From Gammaproteobacteria bacterium (lineage in GTDB: Bacteria > Pseudomonadota > Gammaproteobacteria > Berkiellales > Berkiellaceae), in assembly GCA_016191245.1 (NCBI GenBank), contig JACPOY010000007.1, positions 1 through 61,413 on the forward strand: 61,413 nucleotides of DNA, in the 5' to 3' direction. Positions within the stretch are counted from its first letter, which is position 1. Every line of letters begins with the position of its first letter. A model generated the notes under the pieces. That model saw only the letters and a list, made by a program, of their open reading frames with translations, was not told where the DNA came from and searched no databases. The position numbers and the translations under genes were made by a program. This document shows, in pieces, positions 28,160 to 36,423 of this stretch.

Positions 28160-28816
28160 TTAGTAGTACCACCCTTCTGTGATTCGAAATTGTGGTGTAT
28201 GACTATTCGTTGAATTCATAAATGCTTCTTTTACATATTCTAATTTAGTTTGATCTTTTACACAAATGCTTGAGATAATTGATAACGGACATGAATTAAC
28301 CAAAAGAAATTCTGCCTGTCTTCTTCTTTTTCGGTCCCCATCTTCTTCGGTATCAGCCCAATATTTAGCTTTCATTAATTCCCAATCAAGTTCAGACAAA
28401 TCCTTTAAATCTTGGTAGAAATCTGACAACCCTATTGTTATTGGGTGACCATCGCTAAAAATATATGGAATCCGATTTTGCACTACCCTGCTAACTCTAC
28501 TTACAAAGTAAATCATATCTTCCTGTATCTTATTAGGGACTCTACCATTATGAATAGCACATAACATGGGCGAAAGAGGAGCAAAATAGAATGGTACATA
28601 ATCATGAAGTGATTTACTAAATCCTGAAGGTATTTTATCTATTTCCATTCTTTTCTTTTGCACATCTAAATGCGACGAATCAGTAAAATTAGGAGCTTCA
28701 TTCCTGCAAATCAAAGCATTACTTTTAATTATTTTTTCAAGATTAGTAACATGTGTAATATGAAATAAATATGGATCGTCGGGGTGAATAATTTTTTCAA
28801 AATAAGTATCGATCAT
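28160..28816 (-). CDS. darT: DarT-like DNA ADP-ribosyltransferase toxin
   Basis: 218 aa, typical DarT (DUF4433) length. The family attaches ADP-ribose to thymidine or guanosine in single-stranded DNA. Motifs seen are LFHITHVTNLEKII (NAD-binding, residues 17-30), DYVPFYFAPLSPML (72-85) and RRRQAEFLV-like RRRQAEFLL, with the catalytic glutamate at 169. It is followed directly by darG and preceded, 22 bp upstream, by an XRE-type regulator in the same direction. All key residues seem intact, so it should be active unless DarG is present. Confidence 0.92.
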   Translation of the reverse strand: MIDTYFEKIIHPDDPYLFHITHVTNLEKIIKSNALICRNEAPNFTDSSHLDVQKKRMEIDKIPSGFSKSLHDYVPFYFAPLSPMLCAIHNGRVPNKIQEDMIYFVSRVSRVVQNRIPYIFSDGHPITIGLSDFYQDLKDLSELDWELMKAKYWADTEEDGDRKRRRQAEFLLVNSCPLSIISSICVKDQTKLEYVKEAFMNSTNSHTPQFRITEGWYY

Positions 28817-28837
28817 AATACGCAGTAAATTACCCTA

Positions 28838-29170
28838 CTATTTAACTATTATTTTATTAGCTTTAGAGATCAGTGCTAATTGACCATGTTTATTTAGCTT
28901 GCCAAACATCTTAATTAGAATTGCAAGATTTTCATCTTCAGCATAGAAATAAGCAATGGGTAGTTTTAAGACCTTAGCAATTTTATTTAAGGTGAGTATA
29001 TCAGGAATATGCTTACCAGTTTCATACTGGTTCATCCGAGCACTAGCCGAAAACTCATCAATACCTGCCGCTATTCCCAATTTCTTTTGAGATAATTTGG
29101 CAGCTAAACGAGCTTCTTTCAAGCGTTTTGCGACTAAGTCCTTAGAAAAAGCCAAGCTAATATTGCTCAC
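28838..29170 (-). CDS. XRE-family transcriptional regulator of the darTG unit
   Basis: 110 aa, starting at a GTG. The helix-turn-helix spans about residues 12-70: RLKEARLAAKLSQKKLGIAAGI, then MNQYETGKHIPDILTLNKIAKVLKLPIAYFYAED. It is the first gene of the XRE-darT-darG unit. Two matching dyads CTAAG-N5-CTTAG lie in the divergent intergenic region upstream and are the likely operators. One dyad sits inside the spacer of a promoter reading the other way into the two small double-glycine-type genes, so this regulator may control both sides. Confidence 0.88.
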   Translation of the reverse strand: MSNISLAFSKDLVAKRLKEARLAAKLSQKKLGIAAGIDEFSASARMNQYETGKHIPDILTLNKIAKVLKLPIAYFYAEDENLAILIKMFGKLNKHGQLALISKANKIIVK

Positions 29171-29187
29171 AATTTTATGATAGTGAG

Positions 29188-29202
29188 CTAAGATATTCTT
29201 AG
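29188..29202. promoter_or_regulatory. Operator dyad 1 for XRE regulator
   Basis: CTAAGATATTCTTAG has perfect 5-bp arms around a 5-bp centre. It lies 18 bp upstream of the XRE start codon. Confidence 0.6.
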
Positions 29203-29210
29203 TTTTCTTC

Positions 29211-29239
29211 TTGACACGATACTAAGGATTCCTTAGCAT
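29211..29239 (+). promoter_or_regulatory. Promoter with embedded operator dyad 2
   Basis: A consensus -35 TTGACA (29211-29216), a 17-bp spacer and a TAGCAT -10 read toward the small genes at 29318 and 29597. The spacer and -10 contain the dyad CTAAGGATTCCTTAG (29222-29236), matching dyad 1 and spaced 34 bp from it. A bound regulator would block the promoter. Confidence 0.6.
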
Positions 29240-29317
29240 CTCTATTTAGCTTGAAAGCCAACATAAATGGTGTTAATACACTTTTTTAGCTTTTATTATG
29301 AAATGAGGGTGGGTGGA

Positions 29318-29581
29318 ATGAGAAAAATATCCAAGTATGAATTAGCTAGAATATCAGGCGGAAATATAGATATTCAATATAGTAAAAATGAAGTCATTAT
29401 CTCGCTGGATAGACAAGATGAAACTGTTCTTTTCAATGGAATTGGTTTTGGATGGAACGGTTGGAGCAAGGGTGGCTATAATCATTTGAATACAGTAATT
29501 ACTGAAAATGAATATAATGGCTATAAAATCGCTTATTATGCCGGTAATAGTGTCACCTTTCGTTTAACCCCTTTAAAATAG
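29318..29581 (+). CDS. Small protein with double-glycine-type leader (1)
   Basis: 87 aa from the ATG at 29318; the frame opens 17 codons earlier but without leader-like sequence. The N-terminus MRKISKYELARISGG has the pattern of bacteriocin leader peptides (charged, ELxxISGG) cleaved after Gly-Gly by peptidase-containing ABC exporters. The presumed mature part is Gly/Asn/aromatic rich (FGWNGWSKGGYN). It is homologous to the next gene. No peptidase-type ABC exporter lies in the island, so secretion would need a gene elsewhere, or the resemblance may be fortuitous. No database family is recognised. Confidence 0.6.
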   Translation: MRKISKYELARISGGNIDIQYSKNEVIISLDRQDETVLFNGIGFGWNGWSKGGYNHLNTVITENEYNGYKIAYYAGNSVTFRLTPLK

Positions 29582-29596
29582 ATAGTATGGTAAATC

Positions 29597-29869
29597 ATGA
29601 GAAATTTAACGCAAGATGAATTAAGTAGAGTTTCAGCAGCAACGTCGATACAAATCAATGAAGTGGGAAATGAGTTATTTATTGTGAGTAGTGGGGGCGG
29701 AATAGTTCATTTTAATAATCTCACCTTTCTCTCGAATGGTTGTTGGAAAAATGGAGCGAAGACAAAAGATGACATAATTAAACAAGGAGAAATATATGAT
29801 GGTTATAAATTTATGTTCGTAAACTCATATAATGGAACAATAAGCTACAGATTAATTCCCGTAAGTTAA
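29597..29869 (+). CDS. Small protein with leader-like start (2), paralogue
   Basis: 90 aa, 15 bp after the preceding gene and clearly related: MRNLTQDELSRVSAAT against MRKISKYELARISGG, NNLTFLSNGCWKNGAK against NGIGFGWNGWSKGGYN, and YDGYKFMFVNSYNGTISYRL against YNGYKIAYYAGNSVTFRL. Here the Gly-Gly is replaced by Ala-Ala, so processing, if any, differs. The pair may be a two-component peptide or a toxin-immunity pair of common origin. Function unknown. Confidence 0.6.
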   Translation: MRNLTQDELSRVSAATSIQINEVGNELFIVSSGGGIVHFNNLTFLSNGCWKNGAKTKDDIIKQGEIYDGYKFMFVNSYNGTISYRLIPVS

Positions 29870-29938
29870 TTTATCTGATAAATCAAAATTTAAAAAAACT
29901 ATCTCCCTGAATTTGAGAAAGAAATAATACTTTAGAAT

Positions 29939-30145
29939 TCAGAAAGATAAGCTTTCCTTTTTTAGCTCTTTAAACATCCTACTAAGCTCTCTTAATTCTT
30001 GCCTTTGCCCGCCTTTACAGCCTCGTATAGCTGAACGAGCTTTACCCTCAGGACTTTTCGGCCCTGTGGACTTTTTCCACGGTGCCCAGGTTCTTATCAG
30101 TTTTGACTGTCTGGCCTTGCGTTCCGATGTCCAACCGTTCGCCAT
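29939..30145 (-). CDS. Small basic phage-type protein
   Basis: 68 aa from the ATG at 30145, preceded by a GGAGGA ribosome binding site. The MANGWTSERKARQSKLIRTW...STGPKSPEGKARS pattern is a widespread small protein of prophages and satellites, often with a conserved basic patch; its role is not established. Its 5' part overlaps the end of the next gene upstream by about 100 bp in another frame. It is the last gene of the leftward replication block. Confidence 0.7.
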   Translation of the reverse strand: MANGWTSERKARQSKLIRTWAPWKKSTGPKSPEGKARSAIRGCKGGQRQELRELSRMFKELKKESLSF

Positions 30146-30668
30146 GATGTTCCTCCAATAGTTGGTTTTGCTCATTTTTTATTTTTTCCGCGCGCGCGTG
30201 CGTACTGGTCGGAAAACTCGGGTTATTATTAACTTGTTGATTGTTTGCTATGTTAGCTTGCCTAACAAATGCTACTTGCGGAGGGTTTTTGATATTGGTT
30301 AATGTTTCTAAAGTCATACGGCATTGTGATTGCGCCTTGAATGCCAAACGAAAAAGTGTTTCAGATATATATAAATTTTTTTTACTATAGGCCCTAACTG
30401 CTAAGTTGTTAAAGATTGCATCTAGAGTATGAGATTGAATAATCAACATTCTCTCTGCAGATTCTAAGTTACCTTCTTTAATCTTTTTTACTTCAGATAA
30501 AAGATATTTAAGAGTAGGTTTAATATTACGCTTTCCAAAATACTCTGAGATCTCAACCTGCACTACAGCCCCTACGCCCTCTGTGAAGTATCCATCTTGG
30601 GTTACAGTATCCAATACAGATTTTTCGTCTTCGCATCTTTCATCAGATAAATCTTCATTATTTGTCAT
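30048..30668 (-). CDS. Phage-type hypothetical protein, 206 aa
   Basis: The middle (MLIIQSHTLDAIFNNLAVRAYSKK, then TLFRLAFKAQSQCRMTLETLTNIKNPPQVAFVRQANIANNQQVNN) matches a protein type commonly placed between replication and packaging genes in proviral elements. The C-terminal 60 residues are low complexity and overlap the small basic gene. It starts 11 bp inside the end of the primase-helicase gene. No enzymatic motif is seen. Confidence 0.65.
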   Translation of the reverse strand: MTNNEDLSDERCEDEKSVLDTVTQDGYFTEGVGAVVQVEISEYFGKRNIKPTLKYLLSEVKKIKEGNLESAERMLIIQSHTLDAIFNNLAVRAYSKKNLYISETLFRLAFKAQSQCRMTLETLTNIKNPPQVAFVRQANIANNQQVNNNPSFPTSTHARAEKIKNEQNQLLEEHHGERLDIGTQGQTVKTDKNLGTVEKVHRAEKS

Positions 30669-32505
30669 CTTGCCGTCCTAGTTGTGATCTATTCGAAAAA
30701 GGAACCATCTGAATAGGTTTAAGATGGCGATTTTCTAAGTATTGAAAAGAGTCTGGGTTGAACCATAGAGCAAGTTTTCCTTCCCATTCACCATTACGTT
30801 GTTTATCGCAGGTAAACAAACAATCATATTTTTCTAATATGCTATCTGGAGGTTGAACTCGATTCCCAGGTTTATTTAGTTCATCTTCTTTCAACTTGTT
30901 TCGCCAAGTAGAGAAACAGTTGTCTGCTAAATCTGTAATAGTTCCAGTACCCTTCATATCCAATTTCCCGGGTACTTTATTTTCATCCTGAGGTTTGCGA
31001 GGATGTGCCACCAAATGAATATGACAATCATGCACGTTCTTAAAGTCACAAAGTTTTTCAATGAGTGATTTTTGAGCGTTATAATCATCTTCAGGCATTC
31101 CGCACTTCATTAGAGAATCAATCACAAATACATCAATGCCATATCGCTGCCTGGCATATTGAAACACTTCCAGCAAACGATTTGCTTTAGCGCTCCCAAC
31201 AAGATCAAAGATCCATAAGTTGTTCTCATACCATTCGTGAATTGCCCGTATATATGCCTCGGATGGTTTACGCAGACCTGATGCTTGACGAGTCAATCTC
31301 ATTAATAAACGTTTTGGTTTTAGCTCTAGACTGGCAATACAAACTTTAGCGCCTTGTTTCATACAATGAAGCATCACTTGACCAAGAAGCTGACTTTTTC
31401 CATGGCCATTGATACCAGTCCAAATAGAAAGCTCACTTGGCCTTAAGTAGATTTTGTCACCAGCTTTTTGCCACGGTAAGGCATATCCCATGGGCTGATT
31501 TTCAGAGGGATAAAACTCATCAATCACCTGGTCAACGTATAGGCTTGCGGCTTTTAGTTCATCAGGATCAAGGATTTTTGCATTTTCAAAACATGTTCGT
31601 ATTTGTTCAGAGCTGATGCCTGCTTGCAGACACTCATTTGCATCTTTTAAAGGTAATTGAACAACACGGCACCGATGTCTACCTAATCTCTCTATCAACT
31701 CATTTGTAGCTGCTTGCCCTTCAGCGTCATTGTCCAAGCAAAGATAGATTTCATCAAAAACAGCAAGTCTATCAAATTCATATTCCAACCATTGATGCTT
31801 GCCTCCTTTTCCGCCCCCGAATGGCACCGACAAAACAGCCATGTTCAATCCAAATTGAAAGAGACTCATAGCATCAATTTCACCCTCAACAAGAACTGCT
31901 GCACGAGCATTCTCAGGTATTGCTTGCCATCCAAATAAACATGGCTCTGAGTTTGGAGTTACTCGGATCTGTTTTTTCCCTTGGGGTCGATCAACTTGAA
32001 GATACTTTAGCAGATTTAGTTTGCCATCTATATAAAATGGGAACACTATTTCATTTTTCGTTTCTCTGATTTGGTATGCCTTTAGTGTTTCAAGTGTTAA
32101 CTTCCTTTCACTCATTAAGTAATTACAAATACTAGAAGCTTGCTGTATTGGAACTTCATTTTTAATTTCAGGTCGAACGAACTGAGATCTTCTCTGCGGC
32201 TCGAAAATAGTTGAGGGTATACCTAGCCATTGCTTCACCTCTGAAATCGCTTCTGAGATCGTTTTGTTGCGGCATAAACACCATAAATTTATTAGATCGC
32301 CGCTTTCCCCCGTTGCAAAGTCACACCACACTCCTTTTTTGTCACCCTGAAGACATACTTTTAACGAGTCTCCAGCTTCACAATTTATGGATCCTATGCA
32401 CCATTCGCCGCTTTTATTTTTTCCATTTGGGAGCAAATGACGCACAACACGTTCAATATTTTGATCTAGCAATCCAACAATATTTTTAGCTGAATACATT
32501 TGCAT
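30658..32505 (-). CDS. Primase-helicase (Toprim plus DnaB/RecA-like)
   Basis: 615 aa, laid out like phage primase-helicases. The N-terminal part has several cysteines and resembles a zinc-binding primase domain (WCIGSINCEAGDSLKVC, then GVWCDF). The Toprim domain (about 190-275) has VLVEGEIDAMSLFQFG and YLCLDNDAEGQ. The C-terminal helicase (about 345-590) has Walker A GINGHGKSQ and Walker B FVIDSL. It would unwind and prime DNA for replication of the excised element. It is followed by two small satellite genes and preceded, with no gap, by a replication organiser. Confidence 0.88.
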   Translation of the reverse strand: MQMYSAKNIVGLLDQNIERVVRHLLPNGKNKSGEWCIGSINCEAGDSLKVCLQGDKKGVWCDFATGESGDLINLWCLCRNKTISEAISEVKQWLGIPSTIFEPQRRSQFVRPEIKNEVPIQQASSICNYLMSERKLTLETLKAYQIRETKNEIVFPFYIDGKLNLLKYLQVDRPQGKKQIRVTPNSEPCLFGWQAIPENARAAVLVEGEIDAMSLFQFGLNMAVLSVPFGGGKGGKHQWLEYEFDRLAVFDEIYLCLDNDAEGQAATNELIERLGRHRCRVVQLPLKDANECLQAGISSEQIRTCFENAKILDPDELKAASLYVDQVIDEFYPSENQPMGYALPWQKAGDKIYLRPSELSIWTGINGHGKSQLLGQVMLHCMKQGAKVCIASLELKPKRLLMRLTRQASGLRKPSEAYIRAIHEWYENNLWIFDLVGSAKANRLLEVFQYARQRYGIDVFVIDSLMKCGMPEDDYNAQKSLIEKLCDFKNVHDCHIHLVAHPRKPQDENKVPGKLDMKGTGTITDLADNCFSTWRNKLKEDELNKPGNRVQPPDSILEKYDCLFTCDKQRNGEWEGKLALWFNPDSFQYLENRHLKPIQMVPFSNRSQLGRQDDK

Positions 32506-33429
32506 TTAAATCGCTCCTTCAGCAATTTGATCTATCTGGCTGACCTTTAAATCCAAACTTGATTCATTCGAATTCTCAGTTGCATTTTGCATAAACCTTT
32601 CAATATGCGATGAGTCTCTGAGGATCAAGCCTATATCGTCATATTTTTTCTTTTGAGGATTAACACCCATGTTGTAAGGGGTTTTATGACAACCTTCTAT
32701 TGCTAGTTTTAGCTCTTCGAGGCTATATCCTTGTTTAAAAGCAGCTTTAATGATTTTTTTTCGCTTTTCATCAAGCTTAGCCCGAGGATGATTCATCTTG
32801 GCTTTCCAATATTCGAAGATCTCTGAAATGATGCATTTATCCTTCTTATGCGTTGGGGTGTTGAGTTGCTGATCATTGCTATCATTCCCTGCTTCATATG
32901 TGTTAGCAGTTTGATCATTTTCACTCAAAGAAAGAGATGAAGTTTCGCCAGAAACTTTACATATATCTTCTTCCATTCCTTTTCCTTTCCCTTCCCTTAC
33001 GGGGGTGAGAGGTTGGCGACCATTCGACGAGTGCTCGACGAGTAGTTGTGGAGTGTTCGTTGTTTGGTCGATAAGTTGATGTTTATCACCCTTTGAGAAA
33101 TATGTTACTGGGCATGGGTAACGGTATGTTGGTTTTTCTATTTTTTGATGTTTCCATCCCGTAACAAGCCAATACTCTTTCCCCTCTGCGCTATATTCAA
33201 TTACTAATCCAACATTTATTAATTCACTCATCCAAACTTCTATGTCAATCCCAGAGCAATCATCCCCTGGAAAAACTTCCATTTTTAACCGCATAAATGA
33301 CTTTGGATGTATTCCTGCATCATCACAAAAATTCCACATGCCAATGAACAGCAATCGAGCTTCCCTAGAACAAGATGCAACTTGTTCAGAGGTCCAAAAT
33401 TCCGGCTTTACGGTGCGAATTCTTGCCAT
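32506..33429 (-). CDS. Phage-type replication organiser protein
   Basis: 307 aa. The N-terminus MARIRTVKPEFWTSEQVASCSREARLLFIGMWNFCDDAG is typical of phage replisome organiser/DnaD-like proteins. The middle is low complexity and rich in Ser, Asn and Glu. The C-terminal part (about 205-270, IFEYWKAKMNHPRAKLDEKRKKIIKAAFKQGYSLEELKLAIEGC) matches the domain that contacts the helicase. It stops one base before the primase-helicase gene begins. It probably binds the origin and loads the helicase. Confidence 0.8.
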   Translation of the reverse strand: MARIRTVKPEFWTSEQVASCSREARLLFIGMWNFCDDAGIHPKSFMRLKMEVFPGDDCSGIDIEVWMSELINVGLVIEYSAEGKEYWLVTGWKHQKIEKPTYRYPCPVTYFSKGDKHQLIDQTTNTPQLLVEHSSNGRQPLTPVREGKGKGMEEDICKVSGETSSLSLSENDQTANTYEAGNDSNDQQLNTPTHKKDKCIISEIFEYWKAKMNHPRAKLDEKRKKIIKAAFKQGYSLEELKLAIEGCHKTPYNMGVNPQKKKYDDIGLILRDSSHIERFMQNATENSNESSLDLKVSQIDQIAEGAI

Positions 33430-33433
33430 ACGC

Positions 33434-33700
33434 TCACCTACTTACATCCATGCAATAACGAGTTAGCTTTAATAATTCAAAGAAAATATGGCCGTAATCA
33501 CATAGATCGATTTCAGATGGACACCAAAACCAAATAAATCCCTTTCTTCTTAGTGAACAAAGGTAACTAACCTTTTGTTCAATACACAAATCAGGAAAAT
33601 TCAGTAATATCCACGTAGGTATCCATCCCTTTTGATCCGGATAAAGATATTCTGTAAGCAAATATAAAATCGAAGATTCCATTTCTGTTAGAGGCCTCAT
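33434..33700 (-). CDS. Small hypothetical protein of satellite block
   Basis: 88 aa, Cys/Tyr/Leu rich; the end of the frame is close to the next gene and its start overlaps the AlpA-like gene by 4 bp, a sign of translational coupling. The sequence LLTEYLYPDQKGWIPTWILLNFPDLCIEQKVSYLCSLRRKGFIWFWCPSEID suggests a small winged helix, but no family is recognised. Confidence 0.6.
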   Translation of the reverse strand: MRPLTEMESSILYLLTEYLYPDQKGWIPTWILLNFPDLCIEQKVSYLCSLRRKGFIWFWCPSEIDLCDYGHIFFELLKLTRYCMDVSR

Positions 33701-33945
33701 CTATCATTACCTCTTCCCGCAATAATGCGAGCATTCCCTTTTGCTATCCATTCCCGAAAGCGAGGCAAGTTTATAAGCAAGCGACGACCGAAGCGTACGG
33801 TTACGCCAGCAGCTTCAAGTTCGTTGCTTTTGGTGAATTGTAGATGTCGAAAGCCGCCTAATGTAAAGGCAGGTTCATATTGGGCCAGTTCTGAAGGCTT
33901 GATGAATTGTGGTTCGTTTTGTGCAAGAGTGTTGTTAGTTGTCAC
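33697..33945 (-). CDS. AlpA/excisionase-like DNA-binding protein
   Basis: 82 aa. FTLGGFRHLQFTKSNELEAAGVTVRFGRRLLINLPRFREWI has the helix-turn-helix shape of small excisionase or AlpA-type regulators, with a basic recognition segment. The position between integrase and replication genes is the usual place for such a factor. It could direct excision and/or switch on the replication genes. Assignment is by shape and context; the family match is moderate. Confidence 0.65.
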   Translation of the reverse strand: MTTNNTLAQNEPQFIKPSELAQYEPAFTLGGFRHLQFTKSNELEAAGVTVRFGRRLLINLPRFREWIAKGNARIIAGRGNDR

Positions 33946-34005
33946 GATAATGGCCTCACACTTTGTTTAGTGCCGCGGTGTTGCGGTAAGGCCATTTTTA
34001 TAGAA

Positions 34006-34947
34006 TTAAAACAACTCTGTTAAGTGATCGTCCACTTCGTCCACTTTATCCGCAACTTTGTCCAATTTCGGAAAAGTATATCGCCCCCAAGCTTTGCGAA
34101 AGGCACCGAGACCAAGAGTAGAAGTGCCATTGATTATAATGGCTTTTTCTCCATTGTGTTTTGTTACTTTGGTGGTATAGATTGAGGGTGGAGTTTTCTC
34201 TAACTGAACCCATATTTCTTCTTTAGCGGGATACCTCTTATTTTTGCTGATGAACTCTTTAACTGCGGCTCTAATTACTATCGCTTTAATGCCTGGCTCT
34301 TGCTTTTTAGGAAACCCTGGCATAAATTTTTCGAAGCTTAATGAACTAGTTTCCTGTAAATCACCACCCTCATTAGCCTTATCTTCCACAAAACATTTTT
34401 CTGAAAACCACGACTGCAAAAGTTCACCAGGCTCTTCATCTACTTGCTCTAGCCATTCTTTCAAATCTTTAGCCTTGTAATACCAATTGATTTGTAACAA
34501 ATTTTGAAAAATTGGGTCTAAATTTTTGGTCATTTCCAGAAATTGTTTGCCGATCGCTAAAGGGGCGATTTCATAAAGAGTCTGCAATTGCTTATTTTGA
34601 TACTTTTGATTGCGATTTTGTTTCTCTGTCTTTGATAACAATAGGATGTTTATAGCCTCTAGCTCAAGTGCCAAAATTTCATCGGGCTCCAAAGGGTTTT
34701 GGGGCTTGCCGCTACCTCGAGGATAATCATATTCATGATAACCTGCTCTTCTTGCATTGATTTCTTTATTTAATGTTGCATGCTCAAGAGCAGATGCAAT
34801 GGCAAGAAAATCATCTCTGTTATAGTGGTTCATCAAAAGTCGGCAAATTTGCTTATAAGTAAACTCATCTGGAAAACCATTTGAGACATCTGTACTTAGC
34901 ACCCTTTTAAAATTCTGAACCATGCGTTTTTGCTTAGGTGTAATCAT
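34006..34947 (-). CDS. Hypothetical protein next to integrase, 313 aa
   Basis: Not recognised. It is soluble, helical and charged. The N-terminus (KRMVQNFKRVLSTDVSNGFPDEFTYKQICRLLMNHY) could be a winged-helix domain, and the C-terminal 100 residues (AAVKEFISKNKRYPAKEEIWVQLEKTPPSIYTTKV) resemble another small DNA-binding unit. It starts inside the integrase stop region (4-bp overlap), so the two are translated together. A regulatory or replication role in the satellite is likely but unproven. Confidence 0.6.
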   Translation of the reverse strand: MITPKQKRMVQNFKRVLSTDVSNGFPDEFTYKQICRLLMNHYNRDDFLAIASALEHATLNKEINARRAGYHEYDYPRGSGKPQNPLEPDEILALELEAINILLLSKTEKQNRNQKYQNKQLQTLYEIAPLAIGKQFLEMTKNLDPIFQNLLQINWYYKAKDLKEWLEQVDEEPGELLQSWFSEKCFVEDKANEGGDLQETSSLSFEKFMPGFPKKQEPGIKAIVIRAAVKEFISKNKRYPAKEEIWVQLEKTPPSIYTTKVTKHNGEKAIIINGTSTLGLGAFRKAWGRYTFPKLDKVADKVDEVDDHLTELF

Positions 34948-36047
34948 TCGTTGTCCTCAAATATTTTTGCAGCCATACGCGTAATAACGCTTGCTGTATG
35001 CTCATGACTTAAATGCGAATACCTTTTAACCATTTGCAGGGTTTTGTGACCTAACACTTCAGCTATTTCAGCAAGGCTTGCACCATTCATTGCAAGATAT
35101 GAGGCTGTTGAATGTCTCAAATCGTGAAACCTGAAATCCTCAAGTTCTGCGCGTTTAAGCGCTGTTTGCCAAGCTCGCTCAAAATCCAAAGGTTTTGTGG
35201 TGTCTAGTCTTCCTGGAAAAACTAGGGCATCAGGATTCTGTGAACGCTCCTTGCTCCATTCAATCACCGTTTCCAAAGCAGGACCGGCTAAAGGTAACGC
35301 ACGACGCTCCCCATTTTTTGAATCTTCAAGCACAATTACGCGACGAGAAAGGTCGACTTGCCGCCAGCGCAATCCCGATATTTCACCTCGGCGTGCTCCG
35401 GTGGTTATCGCTAGCAATACAACTATCCTAAGTTCAGGAGTGTCGGTGGCTTTTTTGCAAGCATCTAGGAGTGCCTTACGTTCATCATCAGATAAAAAAC
35501 GAACCCGACCGCGAGACTCCTTCCCTTTAGTAACTTTGTCCATTGGATTTGAATCCATCCATTGCCACTCCTTAACACATGCTGTTAACACTGGGCCAAG
35601 AGCTGACAAGTAACGATTTACACTCGCAGGAGTTCGGTATTGCAAAGGAGCATTTGGATCTGGTTTCTTTTTTTGGGATACCCTTGGAGTTGAAGTTAGC
35701 TTGTCACGTGCTTCTATAATGCGGGTCAATGTTAAATCTGAAAGTAAAAACGCACCAAATTCACGCTTCCACCATTCCAAAAGACGACCACGGTTTTTCG
35801 AATCTTTTAACTTTGGTAAACATTCCCGAAAATACCTTTCTATAGCACTACCTAGGGTATGGCGCTTAGCCTCAACATCCTTGAAATGACGGCCTTCGCG
35901 AATAGCCGCTTCTGTTTGTGTTGCCCATCGCTTAGCATCGGTTAATCTTAAAAAAGTAGCAGTTTGTAAGGGGTATCCTCTTAGCCTTATCTTTACGCGG
36001 TAAGATTTAGTACCTTCAGAATCAGCGCGAGTTTCAATGCTTGCCAT
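34944..36047 (-). CDS. int: Tyrosine recombinase (site-specific integrase)
   Basis: 367 aa with a core-binding domain (about 60-165) and catalytic domain (about 175-360). The active-site residues are visible: Arg in TGARRGEISGLRW, His-x-x-Arg in FHDLRHSTASYL, His in LGHKTLQM and the nucleophilic Tyr in RYSHLS. The N-terminal SYRVKIRLRGYPLQTATFLRLTDAKRWA is an arm-binding domain. It should recombine the tRNA attachment sites at the ends of the island. It is transcribed leftward, with the arm-site-like motif C about 130 bp upstream of its start. Confidence 0.95.
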   Translation of the reverse strand: MASIETRADSEGTKSYRVKIRLRGYPLQTATFLRLTDAKRWATQTEAAIREGRHFKDVEAKRHTLGSAIERYFRECLPKLKDSKNRGRLLEWWKREFGAFLLSDLTLTRIIEARDKLTSTPRVSQKKKPDPNAPLQYRTPASVNRYLSALGPVLTACVKEWQWMDSNPMDKVTKGKESRGRVRFLSDDERKALLDACKKATDTPELRIVVLLAITTGARRGEISGLRWRQVDLSRRVIVLEDSKNGERRALPLAGPALETVIEWSKERSQNPDALVFPGRLDTTKPLDFERAWQTALKRAELEDFRFHDLRHSTASYLAMNGASLAEIAEVLGHKTLQMVKRYSHLSHEHTASVITRMAAKIFEDNE

Positions 36048-36423
36048 AAATTACAACCATTTTATGGAATGACAGCAAATGATATAACACGACACAAAAC
36101 GTCGCAAGAAGGATTGTTAATCCCTTAACAAGTAAAGATAAAGCGATGTTTTAAAGTGTTTTTTGGCTACTTGAGATTCTATGGGACACTCATAGGGCAC
36201 CCGGTACCATAAAGAGGAAAAATTGAGGATGCGGGGATATCTGTTATAAGACAGCATACAATTTTACCAACCCAGTAAAAGCAACCTCGGAACATAACTC
36301 TCAATTCTTAATAACGTTATAAGCATATTTTGAGCAGTTACTTTTACTGGCTTGAAATACCATCAGTATGAATATACGACAAATCACATCACAATTTCTA
36401 AATAGCCATCCAACTGGGCAATG
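36048..36423. other. Spacer between integrase and microcin-type operon
   Basis: 376 bp without a convincing gene. It holds the third copy of the tandem arm-like motif (36179-36202, reverse orientation) and presumably the integrase promoter. No strong terminator was seen after the DUF1460-like gene. Confidence 0.5.
36179..36202 (-). repeat. Candidate integrase arm site C
   Basis: On the minus strand GTGCCCTATGAGTGTCCCAT, the same tandem half-site motif as sites A (27089) and B (41714) but in opposite orientation. It is close to the integrase start. Confidence 0.55.
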
